Shown here one piece after another: positions 47,222-55,447 of a stretch of DNA of 64,000 bases; the stretch's first letter is position 1; every line of letters begins with the position of its first letter. The notes beneath the pieces are model-generated. The model did no database searches and was not told the DNA's origin. It was given only the letters and a program-made list of their open reading frames with translations. Position numbers and translations under genes: made by a program. The stretch is taken from contig JAUXRG010000078.1 of the NCBI GenBank assembly GCA_030681795.1, forward strand, positions 62,001 through 126,000, given 5' to 3'. Source of the DNA: Rubrivivax sp. Its GTDB lineage: Bacteria > Pseudomonadota > Gammaproteobacteria > Burkholderiales > Burkholderiaceae_C.

Positions 47222-47593
47222 ATGCACACCACTTCCACATTGGCCCGCCGTGCGTTGACCGCACTCGTCGTCGTTGCCGGCCTCACCGGCGCCGGCTCCG
47301 CCTTCGCCCAGCCCGCGAGCGCGGCTCCGGGTGCCCGCGAGATCGACGCCGCCCACGCCGCCTACGAGCACGACCATTGGCTCGAGGCCTATACCGCGTT
47401 CACCCGCCTGGCCGACCGTGGCGACCCCGACGCGGCGCGCGTCGCGCGGCTGATGCACCGCTACGGCCCCCGGCTGTACGGCCAGCGCTTCGAGGCCACA
47501 CCGTACCAAGAGCTGTATTGGGGCTGGCTGCAACAGTGCGTTGGCGGCTGCGGCGCGCCGGAGCACGTCGCGGTCGCACCCTCCGGTTGCTGA
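47222..47593 (+). CDS. small exported protein, paralogue of the one at 41990
   Basis: A 123-residue protein, ATG 47222 behind a GGAG site. Signal peptide HTTSTLARRALTALVVVAGL, cleavage probably after AFA. The mature part has AAYEHDHWLEAYTAFTRLAD (46-65), then AARVARLMHRYGPRLYGQRF (71-90), matching the paralogue at 41990-42391 in the HWL.A, RLADR, AAR, MHRYGP.LYGQ.F positions. The C-terminal part has three Cys (106, 110, 123) absent from the paralogue. One SEL1-like helix pair; function unknown. Confidence 0.75.
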   Translation: MHTTSTLARRALTALVVVAGLTGAGSAFAQPASAAPGAREIDAAHAAYEHDHWLEAYTAFTRLADRGDPDAARVARLMHRYGPRLYGQRFEATPYQELYWGWLQQCVGGCGAPEHVAVAPSGC

Positions 47594-47719
47594 TTCTGCC
47601 CATCGCAGCTTGGAACGTGCTTCAGACCCCGAGCGAAGACATAACTGGCCAGCGGCGCCGCACTGGCCGAGCCGCTGATGACGACCGTGCCGGCGCGGGC
47701 CTGGTCGGCTCGCTCGCGC

Positions 47720-47833
47720 TCAGCCGAACTGCGCCATCGCCGCCACCAGATGGCAGGCGCTGCCGCCCATCACGAACAGGTGCCAGGCGAAGTGAACGTA
47801 GCGCCGCAGGCCATCGAACTTCGCGTAGCGATC
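47720..47833 (-). pseudogene. C-terminal fragment of a hemolysin III family protein
   Basis: Read on the minus strand, about 38 codons give RYAKFDGLRRYVHFAWHLFV followed by MGGSACHLVAAMAQFG and a stop (47720-47722). The HFAWHLFVMGGSACH part is the last membrane helix of hemolysin III / YqfA family proteins. No upstream part of such a gene is present, so this is a leftover. The sequence 47594-47719 and 47834-47920 around it has no recognisable gene. Confidence 0.6.
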
Positions 47834-47920
47834 AACAGGATCAAACGATCGTCGGCACCATGGGTCAGCAATGGGTCGGCGTCAACATCACTCTCAGTGT
47901 TGATTGATTCGTGCTGGCAT

Positions 47921-48083
47921 TCAAAGCCTAGCCAAATACTCACGAAGTTCAATCGCGCCCGGTGACTGTGCGCCCGCTGACGCGTCAAGCTGTGTTTGGG
48001 CGTCTTGCCAACTGGCGCGCGCGGCATCTGGTTGCTTCAAGGCGAGTTGCGCCATACCCAGGGCCACCAGCGCCCGTCCAACT
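47921..48083 (-). pseudogene. C-terminal remnant of a second Ser/Thr kinase (TPR end)
   Basis: On the minus strand, about 53 codons read VGRALVALGMAQLALKQPDA, ARASWQDAQTQLDASAGAQS, then PGAIELREYLARL and a stop at 47921-47923. This aligns with the end of the kinase at 43033-46062 (VGRAWWLLGDVQQRQGLHRE, ALASWQRALPILVAALGAPH, ELQAWLASRP). There is no kinase domain upstream; instead the sequence joins directly to the broken sigma copy, in a different frame. Confidence 0.72.
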
Positions 48084-48609
48084 CCTGCAACAGCCCGTGC
48101 AGCAGCGCGCGGGCCTTGTCCCAGTCGCGCTGGGCGGTGCGTTCCGAGCCGCCGCGCAGCGCGGCGATTTCGGCGAATGTCAGCCCGGCGAAGAACTTCA
48201 GGTCCACCAGCTCGGCCAGGCGCGCGTCGATGGCGGCCAGCCGCTCGACGGCCTAGCCGACCTGTTCCAGGCCTTCGGCCGCGGCGTCGGCGGGCGCCAT
48301 CGCGTTGTCGGACACGAAGGTGTCCAGCGCCGTGATGTCCAGCCCGCCGCCACGCTTCTGCGCGCCGCGCGCGCGGGCGTGGTCTATGGCGATGCCGCGC
48401 ATGGCGCGCGCGGCGTAAGCCATGAAGTGCGCGCGGTCGGCGAACTGCAGGCCAGGCCGGGCCGACATCTGCAGATAGGCCTCGTGCAGCAGCGTGGTGG
48501 GTGAGATCTGCGCCGCGGAGCCGCCCTTGTAAAGCTCGCGCCGGGCCATGCGCCGCAGTTCGGCGTAGAGCGTCTCGAAGCTCGGGACCATGGCGTCGGG
48601 GGTGGGCAT
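48084..48609 (-). pseudogene. second copy of the ECF-like sigma factor, broken by an amber codon
   Basis: This is a near-identical copy of the sigma gene at 46384-46914, with roughly fifteen mismatches over about 515 bases by eye and no gap noticed. The ATG is at 48609 (PTPDAMVPSFETLYAELRR). In codon 119 or so a CAG (Gln) has become TAG (plus strand CTA at 48253-48255), just after AAAEGLEQVG, so region 4 is not translated. The end also lacks the normal stop and runs into the kinase remnant. A truncated region-2-only protein of 118 residues could still be made. Confidence 0.85.
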
Positions 48610-48736
48610 CACCCATCGTAACTGCGCCGCGCCTGCGGTCATCAGCCGATAGCAGCCGGTGAAGGCGCGCTGGCGCTGTCGCGCAAGCTCCAACGCGCGC
48701 ACGTGCGCCAGGACGAACGCTGGGGCCCTCCAGGGA

Positions 48737-49252
48737 TCAGGGCACGCTGACGTAGTAGCCCGACACCATCAGCAAGGCACCGCCCGAGGCCATGTCGCCA
48801 AGCATCTGCATCGTGCCCTGCGGCGTTTCACCCACACCGAAATAGGCCAGCACCTGCTGGTTGATGAAGTAGCGCACGCCCAGCGCCCCGGTCGGCCCGC
48901 GCACACCGGTGAAAGGCACGGTTGCGTAGGCTGACCCACCGAAGCTGGACTTGAAGAAACCGTTGGGGGGCGTGCCGGCCGCCGTGTCGATGTAGCCGCT
49001 GATGTGGGTGACCACCAGACGCTTGCCCACAGGCACTGGCGCAAATCCGAAGCTGCAGACCGTCGTCCCGCGGCAGGTGAGGTCGGACAGCGCCTCCTGG
49101 TAAGGGTTGCGCCCGGGCTCATCGACCGACTGCACCAGCGCGGCACGGGTTTGTGCGGCAGCGGGCGCAGCGCCCATGGCGCACACCGCAGCAACAGCCA
49201 GGGCCAGGGCGGCCGGCGGGGTTTGAAAAGACTTCAGCAGGGGTTTCATCAT
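48737..49252 (-). CDS. hypothetical exported protein
   Basis: A 171-residue protein with a long signal peptide (PPAALALAVAAVCAMGAA, cleavage after AAA before QTRAALVQSV). The mature part is rich in beta-type residues with a Cys pair in LTCRGTTVCSFGF (about 74-82) that could form a disulfide. No family recognised. Its ATG (49252) overlaps the stop of the PEP-CTERM gene by four bases, so the two are co-translated. It ends 127 bases from the broken sigma copy. Confidence 0.75.
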   Translation of the reverse strand: MMKPLLKSFQTPPAALALAVAAVCAMGAAPAAAQTRAALVQSVDEPGRNPYQEALSDLTCRGTTVCSFGFAPVPVGKRLVVTHISGYIDTAAGTPPNGFFKSSFGGSAYATVPFTGVRGPTGALGVRYFINQQVLAYFGVGETPQGTMQMLGDMASGGALLMVSGYYVSVP

Positions 49253-49884
49253 CGTCCTTCGTTGGGGGTGGCGGATTTGCGGTGCCGGCTGGCCCACAGG
49301 GCCGCCAAGGCGGCGGTGAAGGTCAAGCTGGTGCCAGCGGGTTCGGGTACGGTTTGGGTGTCGGGCAGCGTGACGGTGAGCGTGTAGGCGCCTTCACCGA
49401 AGAAGCGCGGGTCGCCCAGGCCGATGAAGCCGTCGGCCAAGACGCCGCTGCCCAGGTTCTCGGCGAATGACAGATTCACGAACGTGCCGATGGCCACCGT
49501 GTAGTCGCCCGCGCTCAAGATCTCGGTCTGCGTGAAGTCGCCACCCCACGCCAGCGCGTGGAAGTAGTTCGAAGCCACGAACGTGGCGGTGGCGCTGTTG
49601 AGGCCGCGAAACAGCGTGAAGTAGGGGTCGGTGCCGCCAGCGGCATAGCCCGAGCTGGTGAAGCCCACCATGCCGTCAACCGAGACGTGCAGCGCATACA
49701 AGGCCACGTTGTTGGCCTTGGCCAGATCGTCGCTGAACTGTGCGGTGCCCAGGTCAGACGCCACCAGCGCGGTATTGGTGGCGTCGCCGAGCGCACCGCT
49801 GAAGGTGACGACAGCCGCCAATGCCGGCCCGGCGGCGGTGGCCATCATCACGATGGCCGCGCGTCGAAGTAGTGTGTACGTCAT
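49249..49884 (-). CDS. PEP-CTERM protein of DVUA0089 type
   Basis: A 211-residue exported protein. The signal peptide is in TYTLLRRAAIVMMATAAGPA. The body contains AQFSDDLAKANNVALYALHV, then SSGYAAGGTDPYFTLFRG, the pattern I associate with DVUA0089-type exported proteins. The C-terminus has the exosortase signal: TVPEPAGTSL, a hydrophobic stretch and SRHRK. Unusually, eight more residues (SATPNEGR) follow the basic cluster, where most such proteins end. First gene of a two-gene unit with the secreted protein downstream. Confidence 0.82.
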   Translation of the reverse strand: MTYTLLRRAAIVMMATAAGPALAAVVTFSGALGDATNTALVASDLGTAQFSDDLAKANNVALYALHVSVDGMVGFTSSGYAAGGTDPYFTLFRGLNSATATFVASNYFHALAWGGDFTQTEILSAGDYTVAIGTFVNLSFAENLGSGVLADGFIGLGDPRFFGEGAYTLTVTLPDTQTVPEPAGTSLTFTAALAALWASRHRKSATPNEGR

Positions 49885-50312
49885 GCTCAATGCTCCGCAA
49901 TTCGTGGGTTGGTGCGACTTCGCCAAGGACGCCAAGGGCGTCGATGACTCGGTTCGCAGGGTGCTGGGCCACTCCGTGTCCGCACGGGCGGTGCCGCTGC
50001 GGGTGCGGAGAAGCTCACAAGGACATTCGCAATCGGCCAACGCAAACCGCCACGGCGGAGCCCCTCAAACAAGGGGGTCAAGCGCCGCCGGCAGGCACAG
50101 CACGGCACTGCCCAGCAGCGAGCGCATCCCCCACACGCAGACAGCGCCGAGCAGGGCCTGCGCCAGCGCCGCGGCAATGAGCCAGGCGCCGTGCCCGGCG
50201 ACGTAGAACAAAGGCAAACAGCGCGAATGCGCACCAGCGCACACGCATCGCGTGGTAGCCCAGGGGTTCGAACCTGCTGCCGGTGGCCAAGCGCGCCTTC
50301 ACGGCGCCCGTT
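49885..50312. other. 428-base region without an intact gene
   Basis: Only small frames occur here. The best trace of a gene is the frameshifted membrane-protein remnant at 50065-50247 on the minus strand. A GGTTCGAACC sequence near 50266 resembles a tRNA T-arm but no cloverleaf can be drawn. The promoter of the PEP-CTERM gene should lie near 49890-49950; no clear boxes are seen. Confidence 0.5.
50065..50247 (-). pseudogene. possible frameshifted small membrane protein
   Basis: From an ATG at 50247 the minus strand reads RVRWCAFALFAFV; then, after a shift of one base near 50205, another frame continues FYVAGHGAWLIAAALAQALL, GAVCVWGMRSLLGSAVLCLP, AALDPLV and stops at 50065-50067. Together these look like two or three membrane helices. 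No family recognised. It could be a decayed gene, a sequencing error or coincidence. Confidence 0.35.
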
Positions 50313-51539
50313 TTACGTCGGCTGCAGCTGCGAAGCCGGCGTCAGCAGCCGCTCGAGCAGTTCACGCACGCTGCGGATCTGCGAGCCGAAGGGCAGTTCG
50401 CCCACGCCGCGGAAGAACAGGCCCTTCTTCACATCGCCGCGCAGCGCGGCGGCGAGCTGGTTGTCGATGCAGAACTGGCCCCAGCCGGAGAAACCGTCGC
50501 GCAGGCCGCATTGCGCCAGGCAGTCGAAGGCCTTGGTGCAACGCGCCTTGGCGTGCGCCACGGCCTGCAGGCGCGGCTCGTTGCGCAGGTAGGCCTTCAG
50601 CCAGGGCGTGGCCACGGCGCGCGCCGGCAGGCCGGCCACGCTGGTGAATTCCACCAGGTCCGGGGTCTGGGCCTCGGCCAGCACGCGCTTGAACTCGGGG
50701 TGGGCGTCGCATTCGGTGGTCACCGCGAAGGGCGTGCCCAGCTGCACCGCCGCCGCCCCCATGGACTGCAGGCGTGCGATGTCCTCAAAGCTGCGGATGC
50801 CACCCGCCGGGATGAGCGCGATCTCGCGCTCGTAGCCGGCCGAGCGAATGAAGGCCAGCGACTGGGGAATCACCGTCTCGAAGTCGAATCGCGGGTCGCC
50901 CAGGTCGGCCACGCGGGGCGCACCCAGATGCCCGCCGGCCAGCCGCGGGTGCTCGATGACGATGGCGTCGGGCAGGCGCTTCTTGCGTTCCCACTTCTTC
51001 AGGATGAGCTGCACGCCGCGGGCGTCGCTCAGGATCGGGATCAGCGCCGTGCGCGGGTGGTCTTGCGCCAGGTCGGGCAGGTCCAGCGGCAGGCCGGCGC
51101 CGACCACGATGGCGTCGATGCCGGCTTCCAGCGCGCGCTTCACCGAAGCCGCATAGGCGCTCACCGCGCGCATCACGTTGATGGCCAGCAGGCCGCGACC
51201 ACCCGCTTCCACGCGGGCCGCAGCGATCTCGCGCGAGATGGCCTCCAGGTTGGCTTCGTCGATGGCCGCCTTGGCCTGCTCGCCGGTGCCCAGGCCGCTG
51301 GTGCGCTCCATCAGGTCGGGGTGGTGGCGGCGCAGGTCGACGCTGGAGATCGTGCCCACGGCACCCAGGGCCGCCACGGCACCCGCCAGCCGGTGCGCCG
51401 AGACGCCGATGCCCATGCCGCCCTGCACGATGGGCAGCAACGAACGCCCACCCAGCTTGAGTGGCTTCAGCCCGCTGGCCGCCAGCAAGGCCGCCAGGCG
51501 CCCGTCCACATGCGGCAGGGCCGCGGCCAGCGCGCTCAA
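50313..51539 (-). CDS. nitronate monooxygenase family flavoprotein
   Basis: A 408-residue FMN-dependent TIM-barrel protein that oxidises alkyl nitronates or related compounds. Motifs: LLPIVQGGMGIGVSAHRLAG, VGAGLPLDLPDLA, IPAGGIRSFEDIARLQSMGA, AVQLGTPFAVTTECDAHPEF. A C-terminal part with CTKAFDCLAQCGLRDGFSGW contains three Cys and is typical of the longer bacterial group. The TTG at 51539 is taken as start: it overlaps the uspA stop (TTGA) and begins SALAAALPHVDGR. Further upstream the frame lies over uspA. Confidence 0.87.
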   Translation of the reverse strand: MSALAAALPHVDGRLAALLAASGLKPLKLGGRSLLPIVQGGMGIGVSAHRLAGAVAALGAVGTISSVDLRRHHPDLMERTSGLGTGEQAKAAIDEANLEAISREIAAARVEAGGRGLLAINVMRAVSAYAASVKRALEAGIDAIVVGAGLPLDLPDLAQDHPRTALIPILSDARGVQLILKKWERKKRLPDAIVIEHPRLAGGHLGAPRVADLGDPRFDFETVIPQSLAFIRSAGYEREIALIPAGGIRSFEDIARLQSMGAAAVQLGTPFAVTTECDAHPEFKRVLAEAQTPDLVEFTSVAGLPARAVATPWLKAYLRNEPRLQAVAHAKARCTKAFDCLAQCGLRDGFSGWGQFCIDNQLAAALRGDVKKGLFFRGVGELPFGSQIRSVRELLERLLTPASQLQPT

Positions 51540-51979
51540 TGCAGCACCAGCAAAGGCAACTTGCTGCGCGAGATCACATTCTTCGTATGCGAGCCAAAGA
51601 ACAGCTCGCTGAACGCGCCGCGGCCGTGCGTGACCATGACGACGAGGTCGCAGCCGAACTCTGCCGCCGCTTCCACGATGGCCTTGTCCACCGCGTCGGT
51701 GCACTTGAACTGGCCGTCGAAGGGCACGCCCTGCGCCGCCGCCAGGGCGGCAAAACCCGCCAGCACCGTCTGTGCGTGGGCCTGGGTGCGGGCGCAGTGC
51801 TCGTCGCTGGCCTGGGAGTAGGACAACGGGCTCATGCTGTCGATGGGCATCGGGGGCATCGGTTCCACCACGAAACCCGTCACGCGGGCGCCCAGCTTGG
51901 CCGCCAGGCTCAGGCTCTCGTGGGCCGCGCGAACGGAAAGCTCACTGCCATCGATAGGGACGAGAAGATGCTGGTACAT
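51536..51979 (-). CDS. universal stress protein, UspA family
   Basis: A 147-residue protein with the UspA fold: start YQHLLVPIDGSELSVRAAHE, the strand-loop VTGFVVEPMPPMP, and the end DLVVMVTHGRGAFSELFFGS with HTKNVISRSKLPLLVLH. The glycine-rich loop suggests nucleotide binding. Such proteins help survival under stress. It is the first gene of a pair with the nitronate monooxygenase. The 148 bases to serC, which is divergent, hold the promoters. Confidence 0.92.
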   Translation of the reverse strand: MYQHLLVPIDGSELSVRAAHESLSLAAKLGARVTGFVVEPMPPMPIDSMSPLSYSQASDEHCARTQAHAQTVLAGFAALAAAQGVPFDGQFKCTDAVDKAIVEAAAEFGCDLVVMVTHGRGAFSELFFGSHTKNVISRSKLPLLVLH

Positions 51980-52127
51980 GGGGCCCTGCGTCGTTCCCCG
52001 GGCGAAAGCCGGAGCTCACCTGAAGTGTACTTTCACGAGGCGTTGGCCCGGTTGACACCACGCCCGCCGCGTTGGCAGCGGCGCCGATAATGCCTCTGCC
52101 CCGCCCCTGCCCACTGGAGACTGCCCG

Positions 52128-53210
52128 ATGACCCGTGTCTTCAATTTCAGCGCCGGCCCCGCCGCGCTGCCCGAACCCGTGCTGCGCCAGGCCGCGGCCG
52201 AAATGCTCGACTGGCATGGCTCGGGCATGTCAGTGATGGAGATGAGCCACCGTGGCCCCGAATTCACCGCCATCGCCGCCGAGGCCGAGGCGCTGTTGCG
52301 CGAGCTGCTCGCCGTGCCCGCCCACTACAACGTGCTTTTCATGCAGGGTGGCGCCATCGCCGAAAACGCCATCGTGCCGATGAATATGCTGCGCGGCCAC
52401 GCCAGTGCCGACTACATCGACACCGGCGAGTGGAGCAAGAAATCCATCAAGGAGGCCAGGAAGTACGGCGGCGTGAACGTCGCGGCCTCGGCCGCTGCCG
52501 GCGGCTACACGAGCATCCCGGCGCGCGAAACCTGGCGCCTGGCCCCCGACGCCGCCTACGTGCATATCTGCAGCAACGAAACCATAGGCGGCGTGGAATA
52601 CCACTTCACGCCCGACGTGGGCGGCGTGCCGCTGGTGGCCGACATGTCCAGCAGCATCCTCTCGCGGCCCGTTGACGTGTCGAAGTACGGCCTGATCTAC
52701 GGCGGCGCGCAGAAAAATATCGGGCCGGCCGGCCTGACGATCGTCATCGTGCGCGAAGACCTCATCGGCCAGGCCCTGCCCTGCACGCCGTCGGCCTTCG
52801 ACTACAAGGTGGTGGCCGACAACGACAGCATGTACAACACGCCGCCCACCTATGCGATCTATATCGCCGGGCTGGTGTTCAACTGGCTCAAGGCGCAGGG
52901 CGGCCTGCCGGCCATCGAGGCACACAACCGGCGCAAGGCCGCGCTGCTGTATGACCACCTGGACACCACCCCCTTCTACCGCGCCCCGGTGGCGCGCGAG
53001 TGCCGCAGCCTGATGAACGTGCCCTTCAAGCTGGCCGACGAATCGCTGGACGGCGCCTTCCTCAAGGGTGCCGAGGCGCGTGGCATGGTGCAGCTGAAGG
53101 GCCACCGCTCGGTGGGCGGCATGCGCGCCTCGATCTACAACGCCATGCCGCTGGAAGGCGTGCAGGCGCTGGTGGCCTATATGAAGGAGTTCGAGGCCCA
53201 GCATGGCTGA
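52128..53210 (+). CDS. serC: phosphoserine aminotransferase
   Basis: A 360-residue PLP enzyme converting 3-phosphohydroxypyruvate to phosphoserine. Motifs: [56 protein letters not shown], the PLP Lys in [20 protein letters not shown], and [17 protein letters not shown]. The gene overlaps serA by eight bases, so the first two steps of serine synthesis are made together. Confidence 0.97.
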   Translation: MTRVFNFSAGPAALPEPVLRQAAAEMLDWHGSGMSVMEMSHRGPEFTAIAAEAEALLRELLAVPAHYNVLFMQGGAIAENAIVPMNMLRGHASADYIDTGEWSKKSIKEARKYGGVNVAASAAAGGYTSIPARETWRLAPDAAYVHICSNETIGGVEYHFTPDVGGVPLVADMSSSILSRPVDVSKYGLIYGGAQKNIGPAGLTIVIVREDLIGQALPCTPSAFDYKVVADNDSMYNTPPTYAIYIAGLVFNWLKAQGGLPAIEAHNRRKAALLYDHLDTTPFYRAPVARECRSLMNVPFKLADESLDGAFLKGAEARGMVQLKGHRSVGGMRASIYNAMPLEGVQALVAYMKEFEAQHG

Positions 53211-54387
53211 GCGGCTGCCGGTTCTGGTGCTCAACCAGATCTCGGCCAGCGGCCTGTCGCGCCTGCCGGCCGACACCTACCACGTGGCCAGGGAGGTGGC
53301 CGAGCCGGTGGCCATCCTCGTGCGCAGCGCCGACATGCACGGCATGGCCATCCCCGCCAGCGTGCGCGCCATCGCCCGCGCCGGCGCGGGCACCAACAAC
53401 ATCCCGGTGGCGGCGATGAGTGCGCGTGGCGTGCCGGTGTTCAATGCCCCCGGCGCCAACGCCAACGCCGTCAAGGAACTGGTGCTCGCGGGCATGCTCA
53501 TGGCCGCGCGAAACATCGCCCCGGCGCTGCGCTTCGTTTCCAGCCTGGACACCGCCGTGGCGGATCTCGACAAGATCGTCGAGGACGGCAAGAAGGCCTT
53601 CGCCGGCCACGAACTGCAGGGCCAGACGCTGGGCATCGTGGGCCTGGGCCGGGTCGGCTGCCTGGTGGCTGACGCCGCCCTCAAGCTCGGCATGGACGTG
53701 CTGGGCTACGACCCCGAGATCACGGTCGATGCCGCGTGGAGCCTGCCCGCGCAGCTCAGGCGCGCGGCCAGCGTCGACGAGGTGCTCAGGAGCGCTCAGT
53801 TCGTGACCCTGCACGTGCCGCTGGTCGAGGCCACGCGGCATCTCGTCAACGACGGCAACATCGGCCACATGCGCCACGGCGCCGTGCTGCTGAACTTCAG
53901 CCGCGACGGCATCGTCAGCAACGCCGCCGTGCTGCATGCCCTGGCCGCAGACAGGATCTCGGCCTACGTCTGCGACTTCCCCAGTGCCGCGCTGCACGGC
54001 CAGCCCAGGGTGCTGGCCCTGCCGCACCTGGGTGCGAGCACGCGCGAGGCCGAGGACAACAGCGCCGTGAGGGTGGTGGACCAGCTGCGCGAGTACCTCG
54101 AGCATGGCCAGATCGCCCACGCGGTGAACTTCCCCAGCGTGCATATGGCGCGCGAGTCCGCCTACCGCGTGGCCGTCGCCCACGCCAACGTGCCCCACAT
54201 GCTGGGGCAGATCTCCTCCACGCTGGCCCAGGCCGGGTTGAATATCCACAACATGGTCAACAAGAGCCGCGGCGAAATGGCCTACACGCTGGTGGACGTG
54301 GACAGTGCCGTCTCGACCCAGGTGCTGCAGGCGCTGGCCGGCATCGCCGGCGTGCGGGTGGTGCACGACCTGCCTGCGCCTCGATGA
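53203..54387 (+). CDS. serA: D-3-phosphoglycerate dehydrogenase
   Basis: A 394-residue enzyme for the first step of serine synthesis. The NAD-binding motif is [20 protein letters not shown]; the catalytic Arg and Glu are in [18 protein letters not shown] and [19 protein letters not shown], with His in that same segment. A C-terminal ACT domain (about 315-394, [20 protein letters not shown]) suggests feedback control by serine. It is the shorter form without the intervening domain. Confidence 0.95.
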   Translation: MAERLPVLVLNQISASGLSRLPADTYHVAREVAEPVAILVRSADMHGMAIPASVRAIARAGAGTNNIPVAAMSARGVPVFNAPGANANAVKELVLAGMLMAARNIAPALRFVSSLDTAVADLDKIVEDGKKAFAGHELQGQTLGIVGLGRVGCLVADAALKLGMDVLGYDPEITVDAAWSLPAQLRRAASVDEVLRSAQFVTLHVPLVEATRHLVNDGNIGHMRHGAVLLNFSRDGIVSNAAVLHALAADRISAYVCDFPSAALHGQPRVLALPHLGASTREAEDNSAVRVVDQLREYLEHGQIAHAVNFPSVHMARESAYRVAVAHANVPHMLGQISSTLAQAGLNIHNMVNKSRGEMAYTLVDVDSAVSTQVLQALAGIAGVRVVHDLPAPR

Positions 54388-54454
54388 GCGCCGAGGGTCT
54401 CCCGAGGGCTCATTCCCGCTTGGCGGGACGACGCGCAGCGTCAAGGGTGCACCC

Positions 54455-55231
54455 ATGAGCGGGCCCGAAGGTGCACCGGTCCTGAGCCTGGACGCCCCCG
54501 GCCGCGCCACCCTCACGCTGAACCGGCCGCGGCACCGCAACCGCCTGCACCGCGAAGACCTGTTCGCGCTGCAAGCCCATTTCTCCAAGCTGGCGGCGAT
54601 GCCCGATCTGCGCGTGCTGGTGCTCACCGGCGCCGGCCGCGTCTTCTGCGCCGGGTTCAACCTCGACGAACTGGAGCAGGCCGACGCGGCCTCGGCCGAC
54701 CCGCGGCTGTTCGAGCACATGGTGGACGCGCTGGAAGCCCTGCCCGTGCCGACCATTGCGCGCCTGAACGGCAGCGTCTTCGGTGGCGCCACCGACCTGG
54801 CCCTGGCCTGCGATTTTCGCGTCGGCGTGCAGGGCATGGCGCTGCGCATGCCCGCGGCACGCCTGGGCCTGCACTACTACCCCGGCGGGCTGCAGCGCTA
54901 TGTGGCGCGGCTGGGCCTGTCGGCGGCCAAGCGGCTGTTCCTGCTGGCCGAGAGCGTGCCTGGCGACGAGCTGCTGCGCATCGGCTACCTCGACGCCCTG
55001 GCGGCGCCCGAGGCGCTGGACGGGGCCGTCGAGGCGCTGGCGGCCTCGCTGCTCGCCGGCGCACCGCTGGCGCTGCAGGGGATGAAGCTGTCGCTCAACG
55101 AAATCGCCCGCGGCGAAATCGACCTGAGCCGCCTGCGCGAGCGCGAAGCACGCTGCGCGCAAAGCCACGACCTCCGCGAGGGCCTGGCGGCCTTCTCGCA
55201 GCGGCGGGCGCCGCGGTTCGGGGGCCGCTGA
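54455..55231 (+). CDS. crotonase family protein, altered catalytic glutamates
   Basis: A 258-residue enoyl-CoA hydratase/isomerase-type protein. Crotonase motifs are TLTLNRPRHRNRL, LVLTGAGRVFCAGFNLDEL (oxyanion hole), ARLNGSVFGGATDLALACDF and MPAARLGLHYYPGG. Compared with the classical hydratase, the Glu of GGGxELAxxCD is Asp (GGATDLALACD) and the Glu of PEILLG is Ala (PAARLG). It is therefore unlikely to be a simple hydratase; the reaction is unknown. The ATG at 54455 is 67 bases after serA. Confidence 0.87.
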   Translation: MSGPEGAPVLSLDAPGRATLTLNRPRHRNRLHREDLFALQAHFSKLAAMPDLRVLVLTGAGRVFCAGFNLDELEQADAASADPRLFEHMVDALEALPVPTIARLNGSVFGGATDLALACDFRVGVQGMALRMPAARLGLHYYPGGLQRYVARLGLSAAKRLFLLAESVPGDELLRIGYLDALAAPEALDGAVEALAASLLAGAPLALQGMKLSLNEIARGEIDLSRLREREARCAQSHDLREGLAAFSQRRAPRFGGR

Positions 55232-55447
55232 GGCAAGACCGGGGCGCGTCCGGGGTGGCGGGCGGGAGCGGCCGGGGCGCGCAACGTGAGCAATTGCCTG
55301 AAGCGCCCCGCCCTGTGCGGACAAACCGGCGGGCATCGGTTCAAGAGCGTCGCGCAAGGGTCGATAACCGGGCGACTGCCACACCCGGTGCCGCCACTTG
55401 CCACGCGGCACGGATCGGCGCAGCCCCTCGCCAGAGTCGAAAACACC

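Noticed and set aside
50261..50280. GGTTCGAACC-containing stretch like a tRNA T-arm
   Set aside because: The five-pair stem cannot be formed, and no acceptor, D or anticodon stems fit on either side.
54398..54440. GC-rich inverted repeat between serA and the crotonase gene
   Set aside because: Short, with mismatches and no T-run; a similar element is not found elsewhere in the window.
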